Shown: positions 18,430 through 26,370 of the stretch, in pieces
Position numbering within the stretch: position 1 is the first letter of the stretch
Layout of the letters: the number at the start of each line of letters is the position of its first letter
Assembly: GCF_029889845.1 (NCBI RefSeq)
Contig: NZ_JARANV010000010.1
Location: 58,551 to 122,550 of the forward strand
Source: Halomonas sp. 25-S5
GTDB lineage: Bacteria > Pseudomonadota > Gammaproteobacteria > Pseudomonadales > Halomonadaceae
Reading direction: 5' to 3'
DNA: 64,000 nt
Made by a program: the position numbers and the translations under genes
Notes under the pieces: model-generated
What the model was told of the DNA's origin: nothing
Databases searched by the model: none
The model's input: the letters and a program-made list of their open reading frames with translations, nothing else

Positions 18430-18449
18430 GTCAACCAAGCAAGCGCTAG
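18430..18449 (-). promoter_or_regulatory. TetR-type operator in the thiolase/tetR divergent promoter
   Basis: On the minus strand this reads CTAGCGCTTGCTTGGTTGAC, 19 of 20 identical to 19134-19153 in front of the acyl-CoA synthetase gene. It lies six bases before the tetR start and upstream of the thiolase gene, consistent with autoregulation. Confidence 0.7.
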
Positions 18450-18454
18450 TGTAA

Positions 18455-19036
18455 ATGTCGATGAATGTAATGAATGACTCACCGCGTCGCAAGGAGTTGA
18501 CCCGCCAGGCCGCCCAGCTGTTCGTCCAGGAGGGCTTCGACCGGACCACGGTGCGCATGCTGGCCCAGGAGATGGGCATCAAGTCCGGCAGCCTATTCCA
18601 TCACTTCCGCGACAAGCAGGAGATCCTGGCGGCGGTGATCGAAGAGGGCACCCAGAACGCTCTGGTCATCGCGAAGGCGGCCCTCGAACAGTGCGACAAC
18701 TCTGCCGAGGCACGGTTGCAGGCCATGGCGCGCGCACACCTCGAGACCCTGCTCACTGACCGCAATGCCCATGTGGTGGCCCTCTACGAGTGGCGCCGTC
18801 TCGACCCCGAGGCCCGGGACCACCTGAGCCACCTGCGCGATGCCTACGAGGCGCTCTGGGAAGCGGTGATCGACGCGGCCCTGGCCGAGAGGCTGATCCA
18901 TGGCGACCGCTTCCTGGTGGCCCGCTTCGTGATGGGGGCGCTCAACTGGACGGTGCGCTGGTACGATCCCGCCGGCTCGCGCTCCCCCGATGACCTGGCC
19001 CACGAGCTGGTCGCCATGATCACCCATCGAGCCTGA
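18455..19036 (+). CDS. TetR family regulator of the acyl-CoA catabolic cluster
   Basis: 193 residues. The N-terminal helix-turn-helix spans about residues 10-55, with RTTVRMLAQEMGIKSGSLFHHFRDKQEIL, shown here in two parts: RTTVRMLAQEMGIK and SGSLFHHFRDKQEIL. The C-terminal ligand domain is of the TetR_C type. ATG codons at 18455, 18461 and 18470 are all possible and none has a clear ribosome site. The gene is divergent from the thiolase gene and close to the acyl-CoA synthetase gene; both promoters contain the same near-palindrome. By analogy with other beta-oxidation TetR repressors, the ligand may be an acyl-CoA. Confidence 0.85.
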   Translation: MSMNVMNDSPRRKELTRQAAQLFVQEGFDRTTVRMLAQEMGIKSGSLFHHFRDKQEILAAVIEEGTQNALVIAKAALEQCDNSAEARLQAMARAHLETLLTDRNAHVVALYEWRRLDPEARDHLSHLRDAYEALWEAVIDAALAERLIHGDRFLVARFVMGALNWTVRWYDPAGSRSPDDLAHELVAMITHRA

Positions 19037-19132
19037 CATCCTGGGCGCCGCCGGACCGCCACGCTCGACCATCGTCTAGTCCCATCCTGCCGTTCAGGGG
19101 TTGCCCCGTTCTCCGGGAGCCTCTAACTTGTA

Positions 19133-19153
19133 CCTAGCGCTTGCTAGGTTGAC
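19133..19153 (+). promoter_or_regulatory. TetR-type operator upstream of the acyl-CoA synthetase gene
   Basis: CCTAGCGCTTGCTAGG (19133-19148) is a perfect inverted repeat of CCTAGC/GCTAGG around GCTT, followed by TTGAC. The same 20-mer with one change occurs at 18430-18449. It abuts a -35 element. Confidence 0.72.
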
Positions 19154-19175
19154 GCTTACGTTAACTGCATATAAT
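19149..19175 (+). promoter_or_regulatory. Sigma-70 type promoter of the acyl-CoA synthetase gene
   Basis: TTGACG (19149-19154) and a perfect TATAAT (19170-19175) are separated by 15 bp. The TetR-type operator ends at the -35 box, so a bound repressor would block RNA polymerase. Confidence 0.6.
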
Positions 19176-19290
19176 CACAAGTTGGGCGTGCACGCCAGCG
19201 TCGGCGCTTGCCGTTTCCTTCGTCGTCAGCATTGATCGCCACCAATCTTGTTTGCCGCCACAACAAGCACAAACCGCGAGAGGGCAGTAC

Positions 19291-20952
19291 ATGAGCACCC
19301 TTCCCGATTACCAGAGCTACCTCGAGACCTTCACCGTCGATGACGTCATCGCGCGCCTCGATGACCACCGCGACGGCAAGGCCAACGCCTTCGAGTCCTG
19401 CTGCGGACGCCACCTGCGTGCCGGCCGGGGCGACGTCCCGGCCCTGGTGCAGGAGGATACCCAGGGCCAGATCCACACCCTGACCTACGCCGAACTCGAT
19501 GCCGAGAGCGCCAGGCTCGCCGGCTGGTTCGCCGAGCGCGGCCTGGGCGTGGGCGACCGCATCGCCTGCATGCTGCCGCGTTCGCCGCAGCTGCTGATGG
19601 TGGTGCTGGCCACCTGGCGCATCGGTGCCGTCTACCAGCCGCTGTTCACCGCCTTCGGTCCGGACGCCGTGGACTACCGCCTGGGGCGTGCCGACACCAA
19701 GCTGGTGATCACCGATCATGCCAACCGCTTCAAGTTCGATGGCCTGACCCAGTGCCCGCCGGTGCTCGCCGTGGGCGGCCCCGATGGCAAGCACGCCGAC
19801 GACCTGGACTGGAATGATGCCCTGGCGCATGCGCCGATCGAGACCACGCCGCCGCGCCTCTCCCGGGACGAGCCCTTCCTGCAGATGTTCACCTCCGGCA
19901 CCGTGGGTAAGCCCAAGGGAGTGGCCGTGCCGCTGGCCGCCATGCCGGCCTTCGCCCTCTACATGGAGCTGGCCGTCGATCTGCGCGAGACCGACCGCTT
20001 CTGGAACATGGCCGACCCGGGCTGGGCCTATGGCCTCTACTACGCCATCGTTGGACCGCTGCTGCTGGGCGTGACGACCCACTTCTGCGAGGCGGGTTTT
20101 TCTGCCGAGGGGGCGCTGGCCTTCATGAAGCGCCACCGCATCACCAACTTCGCCGCCGCGCCCACCGCCTACCGCCTGATGAAGGCCTCCGGCCTGTTCG
20201 ATGACGCCCACCAGACCCTCGAGCTGCGCGCGGCGAGCTCCGCCGGCGAGCCGCTCAACACCGAGGTGGTGACCTGGGTCGAGCGCTCCCTGGGTTGCCC
20301 GGTCATGGACCACTACGGCCAGACCGAGACCGGTATGACCTGCAACAACCACCATGGCCTGGACCACCCCAAGCATGTCGGCGCGATGGGCGTGCCGATG
20401 CCCGGCTACCGCCTGGCGATCCTCGATGCCGAGTACAAGGAGCTGCCGCCGGGCGAGCCCGGCGTGCTGGCGGTGGACATCGAGAACTCCCCGGCGCACT
20501 TCTTCGCCGGCTACACCTGGCAGGAGAAGCACCCCTTCGCCGAAGGCTATTACCTGACCGGTGACGTGGTGATCAGGAACGAGGACGGCACTTTCCAGTT
20601 CGCCGGCCGCGACGATGACATCATCACCACCGCCGGCTATCGTGTGGGGCCCACCGACGTGGAGAACAGCGTGATGACTCACCCGGCGGTGGCCGAGTCC
20701 GCCGCCGTGGGCCAGCCCGACGAGATTCGCGGCGAGATCATCAAGTCCTACGTGGTGCTGCGCGAGGGCTTCGAGCCCAGCGATGAACTGGCCGACGAGA
20801 TCCGCAAGCAGGTGCGCGAGCGGCTCTCGACCCACGCCTTCCCGCGGGTGATCGAGTTCGTCGAGGAACTGCCCAAGACCCCGAGCGGCAAGATCCAGCG
20901 CTTCAAGCTGCGCGCCGATGCCGTGGACAAGGCCGAGACAGGTGCTGCGTAA
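19291..20952 (+). CDS. Acyl-CoA synthetase (AMP-forming)
   Basis: 553 residues from ATG 19291. Adenylate-forming motifs are in order: MFTSGTVGKPKG (with Val for the usual Thr), HYGQTETGM, YYLTGD, GYRVGPTDVE and the C-terminal PKTPSGKIQRFKL with the catalytic Lys. It activates a carboxylic acid to its CoA ester. The acetyl/propionyl-type motif spacing suggests a medium- or short-chain acid rather than acetate alone. It is followed by SDR and acyl-CoA dehydrogenase genes and shares a TetR-type operator with the thiolase. The true substrate is unknown. Confidence 0.88.
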   Translation: MSTLPDYQSYLETFTVDDVIARLDDHRDGKANAFESCCGRHLRAGRGDVPALVQEDTQGQIHTLTYAELDAESARLAGWFAERGLGVGDRIACMLPRSPQLLMVVLATWRIGAVYQPLFTAFGPDAVDYRLGRADTKLVITDHANRFKFDGLTQCPPVLAVGGPDGKHADDLDWNDALAHAPIETTPPRLSRDEPFLQMFTSGTVGKPKGVAVPLAAMPAFALYMELAVDLRETDRFWNMADPGWAYGLYYAIVGPLLLGVTTHFCEAGFSAEGALAFMKRHRITNFAAAPTAYRLMKASGLFDDAHQTLELRAASSAGEPLNTEVVTWVERSLGCPVMDHYGQTETGMTCNNHHGLDHPKHVGAMGVPMPGYRLAILDAEYKELPPGEPGVLAVDIENSPAHFFAGYTWQEKHPFAEGYYLTGDVVIRNEDGTFQFAGRDDDIITTAGYRVGPTDVENSVMTHPAVAESAAVGQPDEIRGEIIKSYVVLREGFEPSDELADEIRKQVRERLSTHAFPRVIEFVEELPKTPSGKIQRFKLRADAVDKAETGAA

Positions 20953-20973
20953 TGACAGCCGCAAGCCTCTGAA

Positions 20974-21097
20974 GCGAGAGGCGCCGGGGGGCCAGGGCGA
21001 AGAGGGGGTCCTATGCCAGGGATGGCATCGGTAGCGCCCAGGGAGGGGTTCACAGCGCCCCCTCGCAGCCCTGGTGACGGAACAGCCTCGAGCGCTT
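20974..21097 (+). repeat. Copy A of a ~120-bp dispersed structured element
   Basis: The core from CGAAGAGGGGGTCCTATGCC through GCGCCCCCTCG matches copy B at 51257-51377 almost base for base. Flanking the core, CCAGGGC (20992-20998) pairs with GCCCTGG (21068-21074). Copy B uses a different but equally complementary pair, so pairing rather than sequence seems conserved. It occupies the gap between the synthetase and SDR genes. Confidence 0.85.
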
Positions 21098-21130
21098 TCT
21101 ACCGCTGCCTTTCAACTCCAGGAACCTGAT

Positions 21131-21898
21131 ATGCACGTCAAGGACAATACCTTTCTGATCACCGGTGCCGCCTCCGGGCTGGGGGCGGCCACTGCCGAAC
21201 GCCTGGTCGCCGCCGGCGGCCGGGTGGTGCTCTGCGACCTCAGCGACGCCGTCGATGCCCACGCCGAGCGCCTGGGCGGTGCCGCCCGGGCGGTACGCGG
21301 CGACGTCACCTCCGGCGAGGACATCCAGACCGCCGTCGATGTGGCGGTGGAGCTCAGCGATGGCCGCGGCCTGGCGGGTGTGGTGCACTGCGCCGGCGTG
21401 GTCAGCGTGGCCAAGCTGGTCGACCGCGAGGGCAATCCCGCCGACCTCGAGGCCTACAATCGCACCATCCAGATCAACCTGGTGGGCACCTTCAACGTGA
21501 TGCGCCTGGCCGCCGCCGCCATGGCCAAGAACGCACCGGGCGAGGACGGCGAGCGCGGGGTGATCATCAACACCGCCTCCATCGCCGCCTTCGATGGCCA
21601 GGTGGGGCAGTGCGCCTACAGCGCCTCCAAGGCCGGGGTGGTGGGCATGAGCCTGCCGGCGGCCCGGGAGCTCTCGCGCCATGGCGTGCGGGTGATGGCC
21701 ATCGCCCCCGGCGTGTTCGAGACGCCGATGATGAGCGAGATCCCCGACGAGGCCGCCCAGGCCCTGGCCGCCGCCGTGCCCTTTCCCAAGCGGCTCGGCA
21801 AGCCCGACGAGTACGCCCGCCTGGCGGAGCAGATCATCATTAACGCCATGCTTAACGGCGAGGTGATCCGCCTGGACGGCGGGATTCGCATGCAGTAG
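21131..21898 (+). CDS. Short-chain dehydrogenase, HSD10-like 3-hydroxyacyl-CoA dehydrogenase
   Basis: 255 residues from ATG 21131. The cofactor motif TGAASGLG lies at 11-18 and the triad is Ser150, Tyr163 and Lys167 (CAYSASK). The overall pattern, with [17 protein letters not shown] and [10 protein letters not shown], is that of type II 3-hydroxyacyl-CoA or 2-methyl-3-hydroxybutyryl-CoA dehydrogenases. It would oxidise the 3-hydroxyacyl-CoA made after the acyl-CoA dehydrogenase step. It lies between the synthetase and dehydrogenase genes and is followed directly by a repeat element. Confidence 0.88.
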   Translation: MHVKDNTFLITGAASGLGAATAERLVAAGGRVVLCDLSDAVDAHAERLGGAARAVRGDVTSGEDIQTAVDVAVELSDGRGLAGVVHCAGVVSVAKLVDREGNPADLEAYNRTIQINLVGTFNVMRLAAAAMAKNAPGEDGERGVIINTASIAAFDGQVGQCAYSASKAGVVGMSLPAARELSRHGVRVMAIAPGVFETPMMSEIPDEAAQALAAAVPFPKRLGKPDEYARLAEQIIINAMLNGEVIRLDGGIRMQ

Positions 21899-22108
21899 CC
21901 GGGCTTCGCCCGGCACAAGCTCGAAGCTTGAAGAGCGCCGCTTCGCGGCTGGAAGCTGGAAGAAAACCCAACCGGGCTGCGCCCGGAGCGGTAAGCCTTA
22001 AGCTTGAAGCTGGAAGAAAAATCTTGACCCAAGCGGTGGAGGTTTCATGCTGCCTTCCAGCTTCCAGCTTCCAGCTTCCAGCTTCCAGCTTCCAGCTTCC
22101 AGCTTTTA
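21899..22108 (+). repeat. Gene-end array element 1 (seven CTTCCAG units)
   Basis: The element starts at the SDR stop with hairpin CCGGGC-TTC-GCCCGG (21899-21913). Next come GCTTGAAGAG, a second hairpin GCCGC-TTC-GCGGC, and GCTGGAAG copies. A middle segment contains CTTGACCC and TCATGCTG. The element ends with seven exact tandem CTTCCAG units (22054-22102), complementary to the GCTGGAAG copies. Frames across it read as repeated Lys-Leu-Glu-Ala-Gly, which I take to be non-coding. Together with the next 130 bases it fills the gap between the SDR and acyl-CoA dehydrogenase genes. Confidence 0.85.
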
Positions 22109-22143
22109 AACGAACGCTTGACTCCTCATTCTCTCGCACGTAA

Positions 22144-22163
22144 TTTCAAACATATGTTTGAAA
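22144..22163. promoter_or_regulatory. PsrA-type operator upstream of the acyl-CoA dehydrogenase gene
   Basis: TTTCAAACATATGTTTGAAA is a perfect 20-bp palindrome. Its CAAAC-N4-GTTTG core fits the site bound by the long-chain-fatty-acid responsive repressor PsrA in Pseudomonas. It lies 75 bp before the start codon. Confidence 0.7.
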
Positions 22164-22238
22164 GCGGCCCTCGCCGCCTTCGCGACCCGATGTATCGGCG
22201 ACCGCTTGCGGCCTGGCCGTGGAACTGGAGAGATCGAG

Positions 22239-24050
22239 ATGCCCGACTATCAGGCCCCTCTGCGCGATATCCGCTTCGTCATGGACGAGATGCTGGACTA
22301 CCCGGCCCACTACGCGCGCCTGCCCGGCGGCGAAGAGGCGAGCCCCGACGTGGTCGCCGCTATCCTGGAGGAGGGCGCGCGCTTCGCTCGCGAGGTGCTG
22401 CTGCCGCTGAACCAGAGCGGCGATCGCGAGGACTGCCTGCTGGAGGGCGGCGAGGTGAAGGCGCCGAAGGGCTTCAAGGAGGCCTACGCCCAGTACGTGG
22501 AGGGCGGCTGGCCGAGCCTCGCCGCCGACCCCGCCCACGGCGGCCAGGGCCTGCCGCACTCTCTGGCCATGGTGCTCAACGAGATGATCTGCGCCACCAA
22601 CCTGGCCTGGGGCATGTACCCGGGGCTCTCCCACGGCGCCGCCGACGCGCTGCGCCACCACGGCACCGAGGCGCAGCAGGCCACCTACCTGAGCAAGCTG
22701 GTCAAGGGCACCTGGACCGGTACCATGTGCCTCACTGAGCCTCATTGCGGCACCGACCTCGGCCTGATCAAGACCCGCGCGGTGCCTGATGACGACGGCA
22801 GCTATGCGATAACGGGGACCAAGATCTTCATCTCCGCCGGCGAGCACGACCTGGCCGAGAACATCGTCCACCTGGTGCTGGCCAAGCTGCCCGATGCCCC
22901 GGAGGGCTCCAGGGGTATCTCGCTCTTTGTGGTGCCGAAATATCTGCCAAACGAAGCAGGCGAGCCCGGCGAGCGCAACGGCGTGGTGTGCGGCTCGCTG
23001 GAGCACAAGATGGGCATCCACGGCAACGCCACCTGCGTGATGAACTTCGACGCGGCACAAGGTTTCCTGGTGGGCGCGCCCAACACGGGGCTGGCCTGCA
23101 TGTTCACGATGATGAACGCCGCGCGCATCGGCGTCGGCATCCAGGGCCTGGGCCTCATTGAGGCGAGCTTCCAGAATGCCTTAGCCTACGCCCGCGACCG
23201 CCTGCAGATGCGAGCGCTCTCCGGGGCCAAGGCCCCCGAGAAGCCCGCCGACCCGATCATCGTCCACCCAGACGTGCGCCGCATGCTGCTGACCCAGAAG
23301 GCCTTCGCCGAGGGTGGCCGAATGCTTACGCTCTACACTGCCCAGATGATCGACCTTGTCGAGCACGGCTCTGACGCCGCTGAGTGCGAGCGTGCCGAGA
23401 CCCTGCTGGGCCTACTGACCCCTATCGTCAAGGCGTTCCTTACCGAGGTGGGCTTCGAGGCGACCAACGAGGGCGTGCAGGTGTTCGGCGGCCACGGCTT
23501 TATCCAGGAGTGGGGCATGGAGCAGCTGGTGCGCGATGCGCGCATCACCCGCCTCTACGAGGGCACCACCGGCATCCAGGCCCTTGACCTGCTGGGCCGC
23601 AAGGTGCTGATGAGCCAGGGCGAGACCTTGAAGGTCTTTACCAAGGAGATCCACAGGTTCTGCCGGGACGAGGAGGGCAACAGCGAACTCGCCGAGTTCG
23701 TGCGCCCGCTGGCCAAGCTCAACGCCGAGTGGGGCGAGATGACCCTGGCCATCGGCATGAAGGCCATGAACGACCGCGAGGAGGTGGGCGCAGCCAGCGT
23801 CGATTACCTGATGTATGCCGGCTACGTGACCCTGGCCTACCTCTTTGCCCGTGCGGCGAAGCAGGCCCGGGTGGCGCTTTCCAAGGGCACCGAGGAGGCC
23901 GCCTTCTACCGCGCCAAGCTCGATACCGCGCGCTTCTTCTACCAACGCCTGCTGCCGCGCACCCGCGCCCACAAGGCGGCCCTGGAAGCCGGTGCCGAGC
24001 CGCTCATGGCGATCAGCGCCGAGGACTTCGGCCTGGGCTTCGAGATCTGA
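22239..24050 (+). CDS. Acyl-CoA dehydrogenase (large C-terminal-domain type)
   Basis: 603 residues from ATG 22239, the size of the long bacterial acyl-CoA dehydrogenases with an extra C-terminal domain. The FAD and substrate regions show MCLTEPHCGTDLGLIKTRA and KIFISAGEHD, and the C-terminal signature is GGHGFIQEWGMEQLVRDARI with RLYEGTTGIQALDL. It makes the 2-enoyl-CoA in beta-oxidation. A PsrA-type palindrome upstream suggests fatty-acid-responsive control. It completes a synthetase, SDR, dehydrogenase and thiolase set; no enoyl-CoA hydratase gene is present. Confidence 0.93.
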   Translation: MPDYQAPLRDIRFVMDEMLDYPAHYARLPGGEEASPDVVAAILEEGARFAREVLLPLNQSGDREDCLLEGGEVKAPKGFKEAYAQYVEGGWPSLAADPAHGGQGLPHSLAMVLNEMICATNLAWGMYPGLSHGAADALRHHGTEAQQATYLSKLVKGTWTGTMCLTEPHCGTDLGLIKTRAVPDDDGSYAITGTKIFISAGEHDLAENIVHLVLAKLPDAPEGSRGISLFVVPKYLPNEAGEPGERNGVVCGSLEHKMGIHGNATCVMNFDAAQGFLVGAPNTGLACMFTMMNAARIGVGIQGLGLIEASFQNALAYARDRLQMRALSGAKAPEKPADPIIVHPDVRRMLLTQKAFAEGGRMLTLYTAQMIDLVEHGSDAAECERAETLLGLLTPIVKAFLTEVGFEATNEGVQVFGGHGFIQEWGMEQLVRDARITRLYEGTTGIQALDLLGRKVLMSQGETLKVFTKEIHRFCRDEEGNSELAEFVRPLAKLNAEWGEMTLAIGMKAMNDREEVGAASVDYLMYAGYVTLAYLFARAAKQARVALSKGTEEAAFYRAKLDTARFFYQRLLPRTRAHKAALEAGAEPLMAISAEDFGLGFEI

Positions 24051-24184
24051 AGAATCGGCAGCAGTTTGCCGTCCTTCTTGGAGTGCTACTGACGGTTTGA
24101 TTGGCGGACCGGGAAAGAGCAGGATGCAATGCAATGCGTCGGCTATCTGTTCTGCCGTTCTTTTTTTGTTGGAGATACTGTCTC

Positions 24185-25150
24185 ATGCGTGTCTTTGCCA
24201 ATCCGGTCGGTGCCGGATCCCTCTGGTTCGACAACCTCGCCACCGCCTCCGGCACGCCCGTGGCCTATGACCCTCAGGCCAGGGCCTTCATCACAATGCC
24301 GCCGTTCTGTGCCAATCGCGACGTGATCGGCTGCAATTGGATCGCCCCCAAGCAGGACGGTTTCTGTCGCGCCTGCGCCATGACCGAGCTGGCTCCGGAC
24401 ACCTCCATACCCAACGCTGTTCCGCATTGGGCCCAGACCGAAGCTGCCAAGCGCTGGGTGCTCGACAACCTGGGGCGCTGGAACTGGTTCCGTCCCGAGG
24501 ACCCCGGGGCTCGTCCCGTGTTTCACATGCTGGCCGAGGGCCACACTCCTGTACCCATGGGGCATGTCGGGGGCGTGGTGACGATCAGTGTGGCGGAGGC
24601 AGACCCGGTCCTGAGCACTACCCGTCGCGAGGCCCTGGAGGAGCCCTACCGCACCATGATCGGTCATATGCGTCATGAGATCGCGCACATGCTCTGGTGG
24701 CGCCTCAGCCTGAGGGAAGATTTCCTCGATGCCTTCCGGGCCATGTTCGGTGATGAGCGGGAGGACTATCCCGCCGCACTCGAACGCTATTACCACAATG
24801 GACCACCGCCCGACTGGCGCTCGCACTTCGTCAGCACCTATGCCGCGGCACACCCTCACGAGGATTGGGCCGAAACCGCGTCTCACCTGCTGCATCTCAC
24901 GGATATCGCCGATAGCTTCGTTGCCGCTGGCTTGTCCTCCTCTGACCTGCCGCATCTCGGCTGGGACCCGTACATGGAGTCAGATGCCGAGAACCTGATT
25001 TACATTGCGACGCACCAGGTCATGGCCGTCAACCACATCAATCGCGCGATGGGATTGCCGGATCTCTATCCCTTCGTGCTTTCCGAAAAGGTTCGCCGCA
25101 AGCTTGTCTTCATGCACGACTGGCTTCGCCGAGGTGCCCAAGGGCTTTGA
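24185..25150 (+). CDS. Putative zinc-binding metallopeptidase with N-terminal zinc ribbon
   Basis: 321 residues from ATG 24185, with GGAG at 24171. Cys42, Cys50, Cys61 and Cys64 form a probable zinc ribbon. RHEIAHMLWW supplies the HEXXH zincin motif (His164, Glu165, His168), and DWAETASHLLH is a likely third ligand region. This layout matches the family annotated as zinc-ribbon plus putative zinc-binding metallopeptidase (DUF2248-like). No signal peptide is seen, so it should act in the cytoplasm. Its substrate is unknown. It stands alone between the beta-oxidation cluster and decayed sequence. Confidence 0.75.
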   Translation: MRVFANPVGAGSLWFDNLATASGTPVAYDPQARAFITMPPFCANRDVIGCNWIAPKQDGFCRACAMTELAPDTSIPNAVPHWAQTEAAKRWVLDNLGRWNWFRPEDPGARPVFHMLAEGHTPVPMGHVGGVVTISVAEADPVLSTTRREALEEPYRTMIGHMRHEIAHMLWWRLSLREDFLDAFRAMFGDEREDYPAALERYYHNGPPPDWRSHFVSTYAAAHPHEDWAETASHLLHLTDIADSFVAAGLSSSDLPHLGWDPYMESDAENLIYIATHQVMAVNHINRAMGLPDLYPFVLSEKVRRKLVFMHDWLRRGAQGL

Positions 25151-25339
25151 GCCGGACTCGGACTCTGGATTGTGCTTCCAGGGGCTCCGGTGCCAGTCCT
25201 TAGAGAAGGCTCGAAGCCAGGGATGGCGTCTGCAGTTTCTCGGCCAATTGGCTGGCACCGATCCCAACTCGAAGGCATGATATGCGCCTTGACGCTCCCC
25301 GAGGCGGCGAGCGACGGCTACGCGCACGAGGAACCGCCC

Positions 25340-25568
25340 ATGTCACGAACAACCCGCTTGCAAGACCTGATCCGTGTGTTGCGTCACCACACAGGCCCCA
25401 TCGGCGGACCGGAGCTTGCCCAGCGGATGGGGATCACCCTGCGCGCCCATCTACCAGGATGTTGCCACGCTGCCTCCCTACGACAAGCCGATCCCGGTCG
25501 AGCAGCTTGAGTTCGAGGCAATCACCGGGTTTCCCGATGAAAGGCGAAACAGTGAAATCGGTAAATGA
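25340..25568 (+). pseudogene. Frameshifted, truncated YafY/DeoR-type regulator
   Basis: The first frame encodes MSRTTRLQDLIRVLRHHTGP then GGPELAQRMGITLRA, the N-terminal helix-turn-helix of YafY/WYL regulators. A one-base shift in the run GCGCGCCC near 25446 moves the expected IYQDVATL into another frame. That frame continues as PPYDKPIPVEQLEFEA and stops at 25568, far short of the usual 230 residues and without a WYL domain. This is either a decayed gene or a deletion product. Bases 25151-25339 and 25569-25671 around it show no gene. Confidence 0.65.
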
Positions 25569-25671
25569 CGATGGGTTTGGAAACGCACGGGCGAAAGCCA
25601 TGAGCCGGTCGTGAAAATCGATGATTCATGGGTCACTCGGCAACGCATGAGTCCTGGAAAGGAGTGAAACG

Positions 25672-26328
25672 ATGTCACGGCAATTTGCCATACTGGGATT
25701 GGGCTATTTTGGCATTACGGTTGCCCAGGAGCTGCGTCGCCAGCATGACGAAGTGCTGGGTGTCGACATCGACGAATCTCGTGTGGACAGCTACGCGGAC
25801 CTTCTCAGTCATGCGATTGTCGGGGATATCACCGACGAGAAGATCATCTCCCAGCTTGGCCTCGGTGAATATGATGCGGTCGTCATCGATACCGACGACA
25901 ACCTGGAGGCCAGCATGATATGCACGCTGCTTGTCCGGGAGCAGAAAGCCAAGGAAGTGTGGGTCAAGGCACACTCCGATATGCACTACCGTATTCTCAA
26001 GCGTCTCGGGGCAGATCACGTGGTCTTCCCCGAGTTTGACATCGGTGTGCGGGTCGGTGAAAGCCTTCACTATCATGCCCTGGTTGACTTCATTGATCTC
26101 GGTAATGGTCACTTCGTGGTGGAACTGCAGGCCACGGAAGCGCTCGATGGCTCTTTCCCCTCGGTAGGCCACCTGTGCAAGGATCGTCCGAGCCTCTCGG
26201 TCATTGCCATCAAGCGAGGGAGCGAGCTCATCAAGGCCCCATCCCGGGATATGGTGCTGGAAAAGAAAGACAGCCTGGTGCTGTTGGGAGAGCTAGACGA
26301 GCTCAGAGACCTCGGCAATCATCTCTGA
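25672..26328 (+). CDS. ktrA: KtrA/TrkA-type potassium uptake regulatory subunit (RCK)
   Basis: 218 residues, with AGGAG well placed before ATG 25672. The RCK_N domain begins FAILGLGYFGITVAQEL, a Rossmann GXGXXG, and contains GDITDEKIISQ and VWVKAHSDMHYRILKRLGAD; an RCK_C domain follows. The single RCK_N-RCK_C pair is the KtrA length, half that of E. coli TrkA. Such subunits bind ATP/ADP or NAD and gate the membrane channel. The KtrB-like gene follows 42 bp later. Potassium uptake matters in osmotic adaptation of halophiles. Confidence 0.92.
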   Translation: MSRQFAILGLGYFGITVAQELRRQHDEVLGVDIDESRVDSYADLLSHAIVGDITDEKIISQLGLGEYDAVVIDTDDNLEASMICTLLVREQKAKEVWVKAHSDMHYRILKRLGADHVVFPEFDIGVRVGESLHYHALVDFIDLGNGHFVVELQATEALDGSFPSVGHLCKDRPSLSVIAIKRGSELIKAPSRDMVLEKKDSLVLLGELDELRDLGNHL

Positions 26329-26370
26329 GTCGACTCTCGGCCCAGATCCGCACGCTGACAGGAGGTCCAG

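Noticed and set aside
22054..22102. Possible CRISPR-like array
   Set aside because: Units are 7 bp and directly adjacent without spacers, and no cas gene is present.
21852..22139. Frame encoding Lys-Leu-Glu-Ala-Gly-Ser-Trp repeats
   Set aside because: It is the translation of a 7-bp tandem array in an intergenic repeat, without a ribosome site.
25208..25230. CCAGGGATGGC word similar to the core of the 120-bp element
   Set aside because: Only about 11 bases match and the stem and the rest of the core are absent.
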